From contig JAANBB010000096.1 of assembly GCA_014621425.1 (NCBI GenBank), positions 1 to 64,000 of the forward strand: a stretch of 64,000 nt of DNA. Reading direction: 5' to 3'. Position 1 is the first letter of the stretch, and the number at the start of each line of letters is the position of its first letter. The notes below the pieces were generated by a model. That model did not search any database. It was not told the origin of the DNA and saw nothing but the letters and a program-made list of their open reading frames with translations. The DNA is from Cylindrodendrum hubeiense (lineage: Eukaryota > Ascomycota > Sordariomycetes > Hypocreales > Nectriaceae). This document shows, piece after piece, positions 45,917-56,785 of this stretch. A program made the translations under genes and the position numbers.

Positions 45917-48900
45917 TGATGGCCTTGGCGTCCATGTCCGGAGCCCCCAGCGCAATGTCGCCGCCTCCCACCGTCACTCCCTCCCAGGTCACCCTACCCA
46001 ACCCCATGGAAGAGGCTTTCCACGGTCTCGGCCCCGCAAACACCATCCGCCAGGCCGGTGCCGACAAGGCCCTCGAATCCTTTGCGCGCGTCGAGTTTGC
46101 CGACAGTGTTTTCCAGATGACCACCTACGCAGTCATCATTGGCCGAGATCAGCGCGCTCTCGAACAGGCCCGTCGCGATGAGAAGCGTGCTGATGAGCAC
46201 AGGCGTCGCGTCGAGGACAACGCCAACCGCGGTCTTCCCCCTCCCTCACCCATCGCGTACGAGCGGGGAAAATTTAGCAAGTCCTATGTCAGTGAGGAAG
46301 GTGGAATGCTGGGTCCCGAATCAGACAATGGGGAGAACGGCCGGCGGCCAAGCGACGCAAGACTAGTACTCAAGGCTCGTCGCAAAATGAAAACGAAGAA
46401 GCGCAGCAGGCCCAGGAGAACATGATATCGAATCGACAATATGTGTCTCACACCCCCGGCGCCGCCGCTGTAGACCTGACTTCGTTGAGGCCTTCTCCCT
46501 GGCACGTTCCCTTCATCGGTATCCACTCGCCGGGTCCCAACATTGCGACCAAGACCAAGGCCATCTCACGAGAGCATCTCAAGATTACGTACAACCAAGA
46601 GGAAGGCGTGTTCGAGGCCATTCCCCTACACAAAAATGGCTTCTTCTGCGAGGACGTGCATTACAAGAGTGAAAAGGTCGTGTTGAAGTGCGGCGACCGG
46701 CTACAGATCAAGGACATTGATTTCCGCTTCTTGATCAACGGCGTCGAGCGAGGCTGCACTGGTGCTGAAGAGGACGTTGAGGAGGTTGCACCGGCAGTGA
46801 AGCGACGCACCCATGGTGGAAAGGAGATGAGCTTTGACTTTGAGTCCTCGCACGGCAATGGCGAGGTACACGACACGAGTGATGAGCTTTCTGAAGTGGC
46901 CAGCCCCCCTGAACTATCCGACTTCGGAGACGGAGATGGTGATGGAGATGGAGATGGGGACGGAGATGGTGATGGAGACCCAGATGGAGACGGAGATGCA
47001 GATGGAGATGCAGAAGGGGATGCAGACGGAGATGCAGATGGAGATGCAGAAGGGGAGATGGATGGAGACGGAGAGGAAGAGGAGATGGAGGATGCCGACG
47101 TCGTCGAAACGGTCGAGGCAGAGGCAGAGATGGGGAGACCTAGCCTCGAGGCCGAGGTCAGGTTGAAGCATGAACTCATGCCTCAACCACATCCTTTAAT
47201 GCCCCAGATACCCAAGAAGCGAGGGCCCGGAAGGCCACCGAAGAACGGAATTATGTCGAAGCGAGAACAACGTCTGCTGAAGAAGCAGCAGCAGGAGATG
47301 GCCAAGAAGACACTGCCCCAAGCACCACCGATTGAGCCTCCCATCAAGCGCAAGGTCGGGCGGCCCAGGAAACACCCGCTCCCAGAGAACTCAAGCGAAC
47401 GACCAGAGAAGCGCAAGTACAAACCCCGGAAGCCGAAGAACGAGGACGGTGCGGAAGGGTCGGACGCAGAGCGGCGTGCAAGAGAGAAGAAGGAGAAGAA
47501 GGCCCGGCCCAAGTCACCGCCGCTGGAGCTCAAGATTGAGGACTACACCGAAGAGCAACTTCAGAAACCCAACAAGAACTACGGCGTTCTTATTGACGAG
47601 ACTCTTACCGCGGCGGGTCCAGACGGCCTCACACTCAAGCAGATTTACAAGCGGATTTGCCAGCGATATCCGTGGTTCTACTTCCATACCGAGACCAAAG
47701 GCTGGGAGAGCAGTGTCCGGCACAATCTTATTGGAAATGAGGCATTCAAGAAGGATGAGACGACGAATCTTTGGTCCCGCGTTCCAGGAGTCGAGTTGGA
47801 CGCGGGCAAGAAGCGCAAGGCGTCCTCCCCAGACCGAGGGCTAGCAGCCGCTCAAGCTTATGGCCAATATCCATACCCCTACAACGCTGCGCAGCACATT
47901 TCTCCAGGCGCCTCTGGTTATCATCCCCCAGGCCAAGCACCTCCTGTGTACCAGGTGCCCGGATACAGCGCGCAGCAAGCCCAGCCAGGACGGCCGGTGC
48001 AGCCTTACGGGGCATCTGCATCACCTCCTGGCCAGCCAGCTCCGGCTGTGGCATCTCAACCGCCAGCGCCGGCACAGTTACCAGGCTATGGGCCTCCACC
48101 AGCCCCCGCCCGACCACAGCTCGGTGCGCCTCAACCAGGTGCTTATAGCTCGCCTTATGCAAGGCCGCCCCCATCAGCGACTCCCCCGATCAAAAAATGA
48201 GGACGGACATACCCCTGCAGCGGCACCGCCTCCCCAGCAGCCTCCGGTCGCGCCAATGGCAGCAAGGGCTGTCCCTGGACCCGCGCCAATATCACAGCAT
48301 CCCCCTGCGGCGGTTGCTCCCGTTGCTGCTGTTTCTTCTGTTTCTGCTTCTGCTTCTGCTTCTGCTCCTGCTCCTGCTCCTCACCGTCCCGCAGCGGCCC
48401 CGGCACCCACCACCGCGACGCGTCCCGTCATCGAACCCCGTCTCCTCACAGCAGTTGTCGGCCTCAAGAATGGCCTCGTCGAAAATCTCAAAAAGGCACG
48501 TAACCCCAAGGCCGAGGCCATCGTAATGTCGGCCCTCAACCGCTGCATTGGACTCAAAAAGGAGGCTACGGAGAACGACAAGATGGAGACCATCTGCATG
48601 AAGGGCATCAGCCAAGTCATCGACGGAGCCACAAAGAACATGAGCCCCGCACCCGGAGCCGGCTCGTCATCTTCTGATGTGCCGCTCATCTTTGAGGCCA
48701 GGGTCCTCGCCTCCCTAACCGGATTCAAGGACGTTTCCATCAAGGCGCTCAAGGCCAGACTCGGCGAATCCAAGGCCGAGGCTGTTACCCTCTCGGCTAT
48801 CGACCGTGTTCTCGGGCTCGCCGACGCCAGCATCGTTCCTCCGCCAGCAGAAGGCGAGCCCTCGGTTGGCAACTTTGAGGGTGTCGAGCAGCATCTCATG

Positions 48901-48960
48901 AAGTCAATCCGCCAACTTCTCACCGGTATGAACCAAAGGCTCCAAGGCGTCAGTGCCTAG
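45724..48960 (+). CDS. FHL1: FHL1-like FHA/forkhead transcription factor, two apparent frameshifts
   Basis: Three open segments follow one another: 45724 to about 46335, about 46335 to 48190, and about 48195 to 48960, some 1078 aa in all. The N-terminal block has MEEAFHGLGPANTIRQAGAD and FADSVFQMTTYAVIIGRDQR. The FHA domain follows (RPSPWHVPFIGIHSPGPNI, SREHLKITYNQEEGVFEAIP, KCGDRLQIKDIDFRFLINGV). Next are a Gly-Asp repeat, AT-hook-like KRGPGRPP/KVGRPRK motifs and the forkhead domain (NYGVLIDETLTAAGPDGLTL, WFYFHTETKGWESSVRHNLI). The C-terminus repeats TGFKDVSIKALK-type blocks. Yeast Fhl1 controls ribosomal protein genes. The frame slips by -1 at a G4 run (46331 region) and +1 at an A6 run (48192-48197). 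Domains on both sides are conserved and no intron fits, so homopolymer sequence errors are likelier than decay. Confidence 0.85.
46926..47075 (+). repeat. Hexanucleotide repeat encoding Gly-Asp tract
   Basis: Imperfect GGAGAT/GGAGAC units inside the FHL1-like gene, between the FHA and forkhead domains. They encode alternating Gly-Asp with scattered Ala, Glu and Pro. All changes keep the frame. It is probably a flexible acidic linker and likely length-variable. Confidence 0.8.
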
Positions 48961-49843
48961 AACCAGTGCACCTCGAATGAGCGGATGACATGGAGTGGAA
49001 TGGAAATGGGATAAGTTGACGATATAGTGCTTTTTTGGAGGGCGTTTTTTACGGTCTAATGAGTATGACTGGAGCTTGATAGGTAGCTTTTAATGGCCTG
49101 TCTTGTTAGAACGGGAACCAAGCATCGGGCTTTTGTTTTCCATGCGGCAGTTATAGCTCGATAGAGGTGGGCGAACCTCTTGGGGGAATTCATTCTACTT
49201 CTTTTCGGCTTATACGATATACCTCTAGAGCAAGCGGACATCTAGCCAAACAACGTATGATACTTTGTACATTGCGCCCTCTCTCCTGTGTCTGATGTGT
49301 CTGTCTTCTGTCATCCATTCCCGTACGCTTCACTCCCCGGCTCCGCATCGATAGACTTGTCATAAAATTTACGTTTTACTTGTAATCTCATCAACAGAAA
49401 ACTTTCATCAGATTAAAGTCCAAAAATTGTAGACGCTAATATGTATCCGCCCACCAAACCCCCATCCGTCATACCCCTCAACACTCCAAGCTGGAAAGGA
49501 CCGACAGCTCCCGTCTTCCGTCATCGTCTTGTCACGTCATTGTTTCGTTTTGAACTGCATCCGAACGCTTGCTCCCGCGTTCCTCTCCTGACCCACGCCA
49601 GGCCGGGTCGTCTTGAGCCCCCTTTCCTCCTAGAGTCAATCGGGTGTAGGTATCGTATATGACAAACTTGAAAACGAAAAAGAGAACAGCATCAAACAAG
49701 ACAATAAAACCCCAAGCGCCAGTTGCTCGGAGAAACCGTAGTTCCTCCCCAGCGCCATCGCCCCTGAATGACTCAACAAAGATTGCTCGTCATTGGGTTC
49801 CTCGCAAAGAAACAATCGCACTAACTTCTCCAGGTACTCAACT
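48961..49843. other. Intergenic region between convergent FHL1-like and BOI-like genes
   Basis: Two 3' ends converge here. AT-rich in part. No ORF or RNA gene is supported. Confidence 0.5.
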
Positions 49844-52828
49844 CTATGCGATGAGAGTACTATCCTTCTCCACTGACTCACTACTGGCGTTGATATCCTC
49901 GGTCTTGAGTTTATCCACCCCAGCCACGCCGCTGTCTGCCTCGTCGTAACAGATGCCGAGACCATTCGTATCCTTCTTCTCCAAAGTAGTTCCATTCTCA
50001 GCGCCTTCCTCGAGATTCATCAATGCAGGGGGGCGATGACGCATTTGCTTCGCTTTCGCAAGTGAGATGGTCTTCTGTTGATAGGTGGTCGTGATGGGTT
50101 TGGTGTCGTCTCGGTCAATCGTGGCCTTCATCAGTGCTGCCATCCACAGGCGGCCCTGCTTCAAGTTGGGCACAGCAAAATAGTGAACGGTGGGCTTCGT
50201 GAAGTTAACAGCTCTCGACAGGCCGGCTCGGGGTGGTACGAGCTTGAAAATGAAGACAGAATCATCTCCCTTTTCCAACTCCTCGGAATCGTTCTGACTC
50301 GTTGGCATGGTTTGGCCACCCACAACGCCGGTGATGGTGGCATGGAGGCCTGTCAACTTCTCGTTATCGGCAGGGAGCACCCTGTGGAAGGAGATATCAA
50401 TCAGGCCTTTCTCGTGGTCATCGTCCTCGGAGTAATAATAGGCCAGGCGTCGGCCTTTAAGGACAAACAACCGTGGTTTCCATGTCGTCATGAGGTTGGA
50501 GCTCTTCTTCTTCATCCAACCGCTGTAGTCCGCATCCTTCATCGCCTCCTTGGGTGGAATTTTCAACAGGCCACGGGTATATGCGCTGGTCTCCTTCTTA
50601 CTCTTCTTGCGGCTATTCTTGCTGAGTTGGGTCGTCGATGTGCTAGGACTCTTTGCGGTGTCGAGGAGACTCGAAGGTCGAANCTGGGCCCCCCGGAGGG
50701 CGTGGTCGATCCAGTACGCGCAGGCGACTCAACCATCGTTTCTTTGCTAGGCGAGTCGATGGGCGTCCCGGTCTTAGAACGGTCGCTGCTCTGGTTATCT
50801 GAGATGGTACGCTTACCCATGCTTCCAGCTAGGGACATGGGCTTGTTGACCACGGCAGAGAGCCAGTCCGAATTGAATCCAGGGATTTTCGACGTCGATG
50901 CTGAGGTCGACGAGCGACCAGCTCCAACCGACGTGTCGAGTTTCGTCACGGTGGGTGACGGAGTTTCGCCGGCTGCTGGCATATTCCTGATGGACTCAGT
51001 GGTAGTGCTCGATGCCGTTCTCCTGTGAGGCCCTGACTGGAGACCATAATACTTATGGGCGGCTGAAGACAAGCCGCCTTCGGTCAATGAGCCTATGCTG
51101 CCAAACCTCGACTGCCTCGTGATGGCCGTGGCGCTGCGAACCCTCTGTTCCTCCGCATAGCTCGATTTTCTGGATTCCGCGCCGCTGTCGCGCTTTCGCA
51201 GTAGATTCCGCTTTCTCCCATCCACCTCTGTCCCAGAGAAATACCCTCGGTCTAACTCGACGGCCGAATCTTGAAGATCTGCGCCACTTGGGGGGCTCAA
51301 GAGATCTTGAAGGCCAGTCGAGGACAAGGGCCTTGGTGTGGCGCCTCCTAGAGTCCAATTCCGGTCAAATGACGGCTGCTTTTTATGCGACCCTTCGCTG
51401 CTGGGGAACGTACCGAGGTTGGCGATCTTGGGGATAGGAGCCGTTCCGGTCGTTATCGCCGTCCCAGGGAGGTGGAACTCGGTGGAAGAATGACGGCGCG
51501 ACTGGTGCATTTCCCTGATAGACGCAGCGGACGGTCTCTTGATATGGGTTGAACGGGACGGACTGTCTTGGGCTATCGGTGTAAGTGTTGTCGTCGGAGA
51601 AGCTTTGGGGGTATGAGACAGGGAAAGTCGTCTTGTCTGGATGGAAGTAGGCCGGTTTGTCAAGGTGTTTGTTCGACTCCTTGTCCGCCGTCCTTCTTCG
51701 GGTCCAGCTTCGCTCCCGTATGTTTGCGTTGACCGCCGTGTTTCAAGCCCCGAGCCACTGACTTCGTCCTGGAGGGCCTTAATCTTGTGCCACGTCTTGA
51801 GTCGTCGACCGACCGAGCCTAGATCAAACGCCTTGATAAATAGTGAGCTTTGGTCCATGCCCAGGAGTACCTCTCCCGATATTTCTTGGTCTCTGAAGAC
51901 CTCGCAGTGATGCTTCTCCACACCCGAGGTGAATAGATACTCAGCAACCGCGTCGGCGGACCACGATTCCACTTCCATACGGGTGGTATGAGATCCGTCT
52001 TCCTCTTCGTCGGTTTCCTCTCCATGGATGTAGGACGTTCGATTGTCAAGGTGATTGCTACTATACTCGCTTCCGGAATCGTTTCCGGTTGTTCGCAACC
52101 CGCCATTGCTCGAGGGCGACCGGAGGTCTGTAATATGCTCGTCGATAACGGTCAAAGTTTCGTGCAACACAGGGCTGTCCTGGGTCGGGTTTGCGAGTTG
52201 AGCAAGGAGAGACATCGAGGGCGGTTCTGTCGGAGCGAGAACGGAGTCGGGCTTGACCGAGTTCAGCGGCAGGGTAACCGGATGGTCGATTGGTTGCGAC
52301 AGGGTCGCGGGTTGGGGCTTGGTAACATGGTTATCCTTCGGGGCCGCATCGGCCGTGCCTATCACTCTGGGTTCTGTTGGTTGGGGACTGGTGGGTTTTG
52401 AAGCAAACGAGCTGGTAGGGATATTCTTGGGAGCGGGTCGAGTGTAGACTGGCGAGCGTTAGTCGCTTCGGCGGATATTAGATGTCAGCGCGGGACAGAC
52501 AAACCTTCGGGGAAGAGACCGGTGTTGCTGTTGACGAGGTGGCGACCCAGAAACCAGCCATCGCCGAACTCGTCATCTCGTTCGATGAGTTCGACTCTAT
52601 CACCCTTTGCAAGGCTCAATTCGTCGGAACTGCGGGCCTGGAAGTCATCTGCATGTAAAAAAGCCACGGGTCAGAAGAGCAGCGCGATAGGTGCGGCGAA
52701 GATTGGAGGGAGGGAGGGCATTCAGAGGCTCGACGAAGGAGACTCAACGAAGGAGACTCACGTATCACGAGCAAAAGATCGCCTGCCGCGGGGCGGACAT
52801 GGCCATCGTTGGGGCCTCTTGCGGCCAT
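49844..52828 (-). CDS. Boi1/Boi2-like SH3-SAM-PH polarity protein (frame break at an N)
   Basis: Three exons on the minus strand, 52762..52828, 52505..52648 and 49844..52448, about 938 aa. The SH3 domain spans residues about 15-72 (LLLVIHDDFQARSSDELSLA, WFLGRHLVNSNTGLFPEGVY), assembled over two introns. A SAM domain lies near 229-297 (WSADAVAEYLFTSGVEKHHC, GVEKHHCEVFRDQEISG). A PH domain lies near 708-845 (GWMKKKSSNLMTTWKPRLFV, LKGRRLAYYYSEDDDHEKG). Ser/Thr-rich linkers separate them. This order is that of the Bem1/Cdc42-associated Boi proteins of bud and hyphal tips. At 50683 the sequence has an N; upstream and downstream frames differ by one base there (exon total is 3n+2). The break is best explained by one missing base at the N. 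Confidence 0.85.
50683..50683. other. Ambiguous base (N) at a coding frame break
   Basis: The only non-ACGT symbol noticed in the window. It sits next to a C6 run (GGGCCCCCCGG). Reading the N as two bases restores one frame through to the PH domain. Confidence 0.85.
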
Positions 52829-55800
52829 GGTCGGATGGTGCCAGGAGCCGTTGGTAGTTGAGGATAGATGGATATTAGATGTTGGATGTTGGAGGTTGAG
52901 ACAAGGTACCGGCGAGGAACGGAAAATGGCAAGCCAAGGGCGGCGGCAGTGGTTGAAGGGTTAGCTGAGGGGCGGCGCAGGTCGGCGGGACGGGAGACGG
53001 GAGACGGGCGATGAGGGTGGGCGAGTTCAAGGGTGGGCGAGTCCAAGGGCGGCGGCTGCTAGAGCGAGGGATGATGGAGTTGGAAGACAATCGTAACGAC
53101 AGCCATCTGCCAGGCCCTCGTGGCAAGGCTCCGCTTGTATTGTTGGGCAGGTTTCGACGATGGGATGGCTGGAGGGAGATGGATGGAGTCGCGCAGGCGA
53201 GTGCTGAAGATGCCAGGTGCGGCAAAGGTGGAGATGGTGGTGCTTTGAGCCTCTGAGCTTCGACCACTTGCGGTGGGTGTGGGTGTAGGCGCGGGAGTGT
53301 GGGCGGTAATAATGGTCTCGGTGCTGGTCTCGGCGCGGCGACGGTCCTGGACTGGTCGTGGTGGACTGGTCGTGGGACTGGTCCCGGACTGGTGAGCTGC
53401 TGCGCTGGGTGCAACTCGAGTTTGTACACCACCCGTGTCGCTGCCGGTGCTGGTGCGCTCCTGGTGCGCTCCTGGTGCGCTGTGCAAATGCTGTGGTGCG
53501 TTGTGTGGACTGGTACATGCACTACCGACCTGTGGCCGCAAGCATCATGCAGTCCCAGAGCGGAGTTGGACTGGCACAAGGCACGACGGCCTCTCACGAG
53601 AGGGGTGGTCCCTGGAAACAGCGAATGAGGGCCCTGGCGTGGACGGCTGCGATTGGTGCGACGCGGCTCCCTGGCACTAGGACAGGTCGATGAGCGCTCA
53701 GATATGAGGCGTCGTCTGGGAATGGGCCGCAGCACGGGGGAAGAATAATTTTACGAGGCGCCTGTCGTCGGCCGAGGCGATGACTGTCGACTGTGCGTGG
53801 TGCCTCCGTGCAGGGCGTCTGTTCGAGAACAAAGGGCTTTCCGGAGGCGTTCTAATGAAGCTGACCGGAGGCCTAGAATGGTGCATGGCATCAGTCTCCT
53901 GTGCTCCAGGGTGGGTGCTGGGATTGGATGATGCGCCCAACCTCAACGTGCTATTTTCGGATGCGGTGCCAGCTCAGATGCCCAGGGTTTGGAAAAGGGA
54001 GAGCAAGGATGAAGATGATGAGGTGAGTGCGGCACTACGCCAAGGCGTCCCGGACCTCCAACATCGACTTCGGTAGTTGTTGTAAGACACCCAGATTATT
54101 GATTGATGGCGGGTCGATGGTCGGCTACATCCATTGGTGGGCCTGGGCGGATGGCGATTTATTTCTTAAGAGGGACGGGAAAGAGGGAAGGGGAAAAGGG
54201 GAAAAGGGGAATTCCAAGGGACGAGTGAATGAGGGCCCAGGGCAATCCCACAGGTTCTCTTGTCGTGCAGCAAGTTCCTTGATCGGTGTAATACTTGTCA
54301 AGAGGGATATTGACAACTGGTTACTTCACAATCACTGACGGCCGTGCCCAGAGCAGAACCGGCACTGAGAAAATCATGGACACCATGGGCATCAGGGAGA
54401 TCAGGGAGATCATGGAGATCACGAGACCGGGGAAACCCTGGACCGCAGGAGCGAGGGCATGCGTGAATCGGCGGGCATTTGAGGAATGAACGACCTGCAC
54501 CATCAAGTCATCGCCGTGCCTGTCTCTTGCCCGTCAAGCCTATCTTCCCCAATGGTACCTTAGGTAAGGTACCAGCCACGACCAGCCAAAGACAGTGGCA
54601 GCTGACCGGTACCTGCCTATTTCCATGGGGCGTCGAATGCAGAAAGAATATCCTGCATACCTTGCCTACCTACCTACCTTGACTTCCGACATAGTGCATC
54701 CTAGGTAGGAAAGGTCACCAAGCCGCCGGCACAACTCAAATCCCCCCAACTCTCCAGGAGATACATACATCGTATTTGACCAGGGTTCCCACTAAGCCCC
54801 GACCACGACCTGAGGCTCACACCGGGGGGCCCGTCGCGCGTGGGGAATGATGGCGGCGCCCGTACCAATTGCTCACGGTGCCGTTGAAAACTTGCCAGGC
54901 CAGTAATTATTAACGGGCTGAGGAGGAGGGAACCAGAAGCATGGGCCAGACGCTAGTAGGGGATGGTCCTAAAATCAAAAAGTGGCGTGGCAATGCGGCC
55001 TGAGCCAACAACACAAACCTCTTTCAAACTCCAACACAACAACATTGTCGATAGAATATAGTACTGTATGGGAACCATTAGCAATACGCCGTTCCATATC
55101 GATGATTAAACATACTCGATCTCGCCGCTGTCGAAATTGTCTTTGGTCGCCGATTATCCGCCCCGACATGATTCGCCTTTGTCTTGGGGGGTTTTCCTTT
55201 GTGCAATTCCTCCCATGTCCTACTGAGCTGGCCCACCCTTGTTGGTCATCTCCATGTGTGAAATGGGGCAAGCAGATACACAAAAAGAAAGACGGAGCAT
55301 ACATGTACCAGTGAAATAATGATATATGTCCAATCTTCTTCAATCCTGTACCATCCGCCGTATCTTCATCCATTCCTACCTACCGGCGTGACGTGAGGAA
55401 AGCATCGTCATTTTGTTTGTTCCAAACTCCTGCCAGCCCCACTGTGAGATACACCTGCATACCTGGCGGTGATTGCTTCGTGCTCCGTACGCAAGGGGGA
55501 GATGGCTAGAGGGTCAGCGCAATGCGAGATGATGTAAATTCAAGGGTTTGCATGTGAAATGTGGGTCACTGGTTACCGTGACTTGTTTCTGCTTGGCAAT
55601 GGGTTTATTTATTGGTTTGGATTGTGCCTGGGCAGTTGCTTGATGATTTGACTCTGTGCTCCCCCAGCGGGCGGATAGCAAGACCCAACCCGATGGCAAT
55701 TTGTTCCGCCCCAACCTCAGCTTTGCATCAAGTGCTTGGTACCTACCTATCCGCGGCCAAAAAATACCATATATGATCGCGCTTACCATAAATGTTAACA

Positions 55801-56785
55801 CCGTACCTTCCTATCTCGTACTGATGAATAAATTCACACATGATTGCCCAGAATGTGGCGGCCAGGAGCAAAAGGACCTGTTACCTCAGCGGTGTCATCT
55901 ACCCTAGACTCACCGCACGACCTAGACTGCAAGCGGGTTAGGGGCTTGTGTTAGGTAAGTTCTTCATCCACAGGCGCCTGTTGGGCTCGATGGCGCCTGC
56001 CCTTCCCCAGGGATCCGCCCCAGCCCAGCCCACCCAGCAGCGTCGCACCAACCACATCGGGGAACCCAGCAGGCTGAGGCTGCGACGAGCAACCAACAAC
56101 GGGCGAGCACAAAGAGCCTCTTTAGTCGGATCTGAAGCCCGTAGCCAGTTCGTTGCTGGACCAGGTGCGCCTTTTGCTCCCGATCGGATAGAACCCCCCC
56201 TCCATCCCTCCATCATCGTCGCTGCCATCGTCGCTGTCGCTGTTGCCATTACTGCAGTCGTGGAAATCCCTGCCGTCGTCGTTGTCGTCGTCGTTCCGTC
56301 ATCGCTGCTACCATTCCCGCCGTCATCGCCATCTCCATCTCCATCGCGCAAACCCTTCCCCGATCATCGTCGTGAGCTTCAGCCCTTCGCCCTTCGCCCG
56401 GGCTCCCACATCGCCCCCTCACCCTCTTCCACCCTCCCACCCGCGGCTGCCAACGCCCGTCGTATTCTCGGCGCCCGCTTCTTGATAAACCACGACTCTC
56501 TGCGATTGCCACAGACGCCGCCGCTCGTCACTCCCGCACTCGGAACAAGTTGTCGAATCATGACCAGGCAGTTTGCACTCGGTTTCAAAAAAAGAAGACG
56601 CTGAGCATGATCCCTGGATTCCAAATGGTAATCCCCTCCCCCATTTCCCCATTTCCCCATTCCCTACATCTCTGCTCCCGCCCTGTTCCTCCGTCCTTCT
56701 GTCTGCGCTGTTCGGCCGACCACAAGATCGGATCCCTGACGATGTCGAATCGCTAGAACCTCCCCCCACGCTGTCGACCCGTGAA
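52829..56785. other. Gene-free stretch between the BOI-like and MIZ genes (divergent)
   Basis: This 4-kb region lies between two start codons. Near 53337-53395 GGACTGGTC units repeat, and near 53450-53482 CTGGTGCGCTC units repeat. GGGGAAAA units occur near 54190-54210. TACCTACC/AGGTAAGGTACC motifs cluster at 54550-54710. CGTCGTCGTTGT triplets occur near 56270-56300. Frames up to 286 codons are His/Arg/Pro-rich translations of these repeats. The last 250 bp are probably the MIZ gene leader, with two short upstream ORFs: 14 codons from 56560 and 4 codons from 56742. Confidence 0.5.
53448..53482. repeat. Short tandem repeat CTGGTGCGCTC
   Basis: Two to three close copies of an 11-12 bp unit in non-coding DNA upstream of the BOI-like gene. 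Confidence 0.6.

Noticed and set aside
46321..46360. Programmed ribosomal frameshift in the FHL1-like gene
   Set aside because: No slippery heptamer or downstream structure stands out, and a second opposite slip at an A-run plus a nearby N point to sequence error.
52875..53735. 286-codon minus-strand frame upstream of the BOI-like gene
   Set aside because: The product is a His/Arg/Pro/Thr-rich translation of short tandem repeats with no recognisable domain.
55948..56604. 218-codon frame before the MIZ gene
   Set aside because: Pro/Ser/Val-rich translation of triplet repeats; better read as promoter and leader of the MIZ gene.
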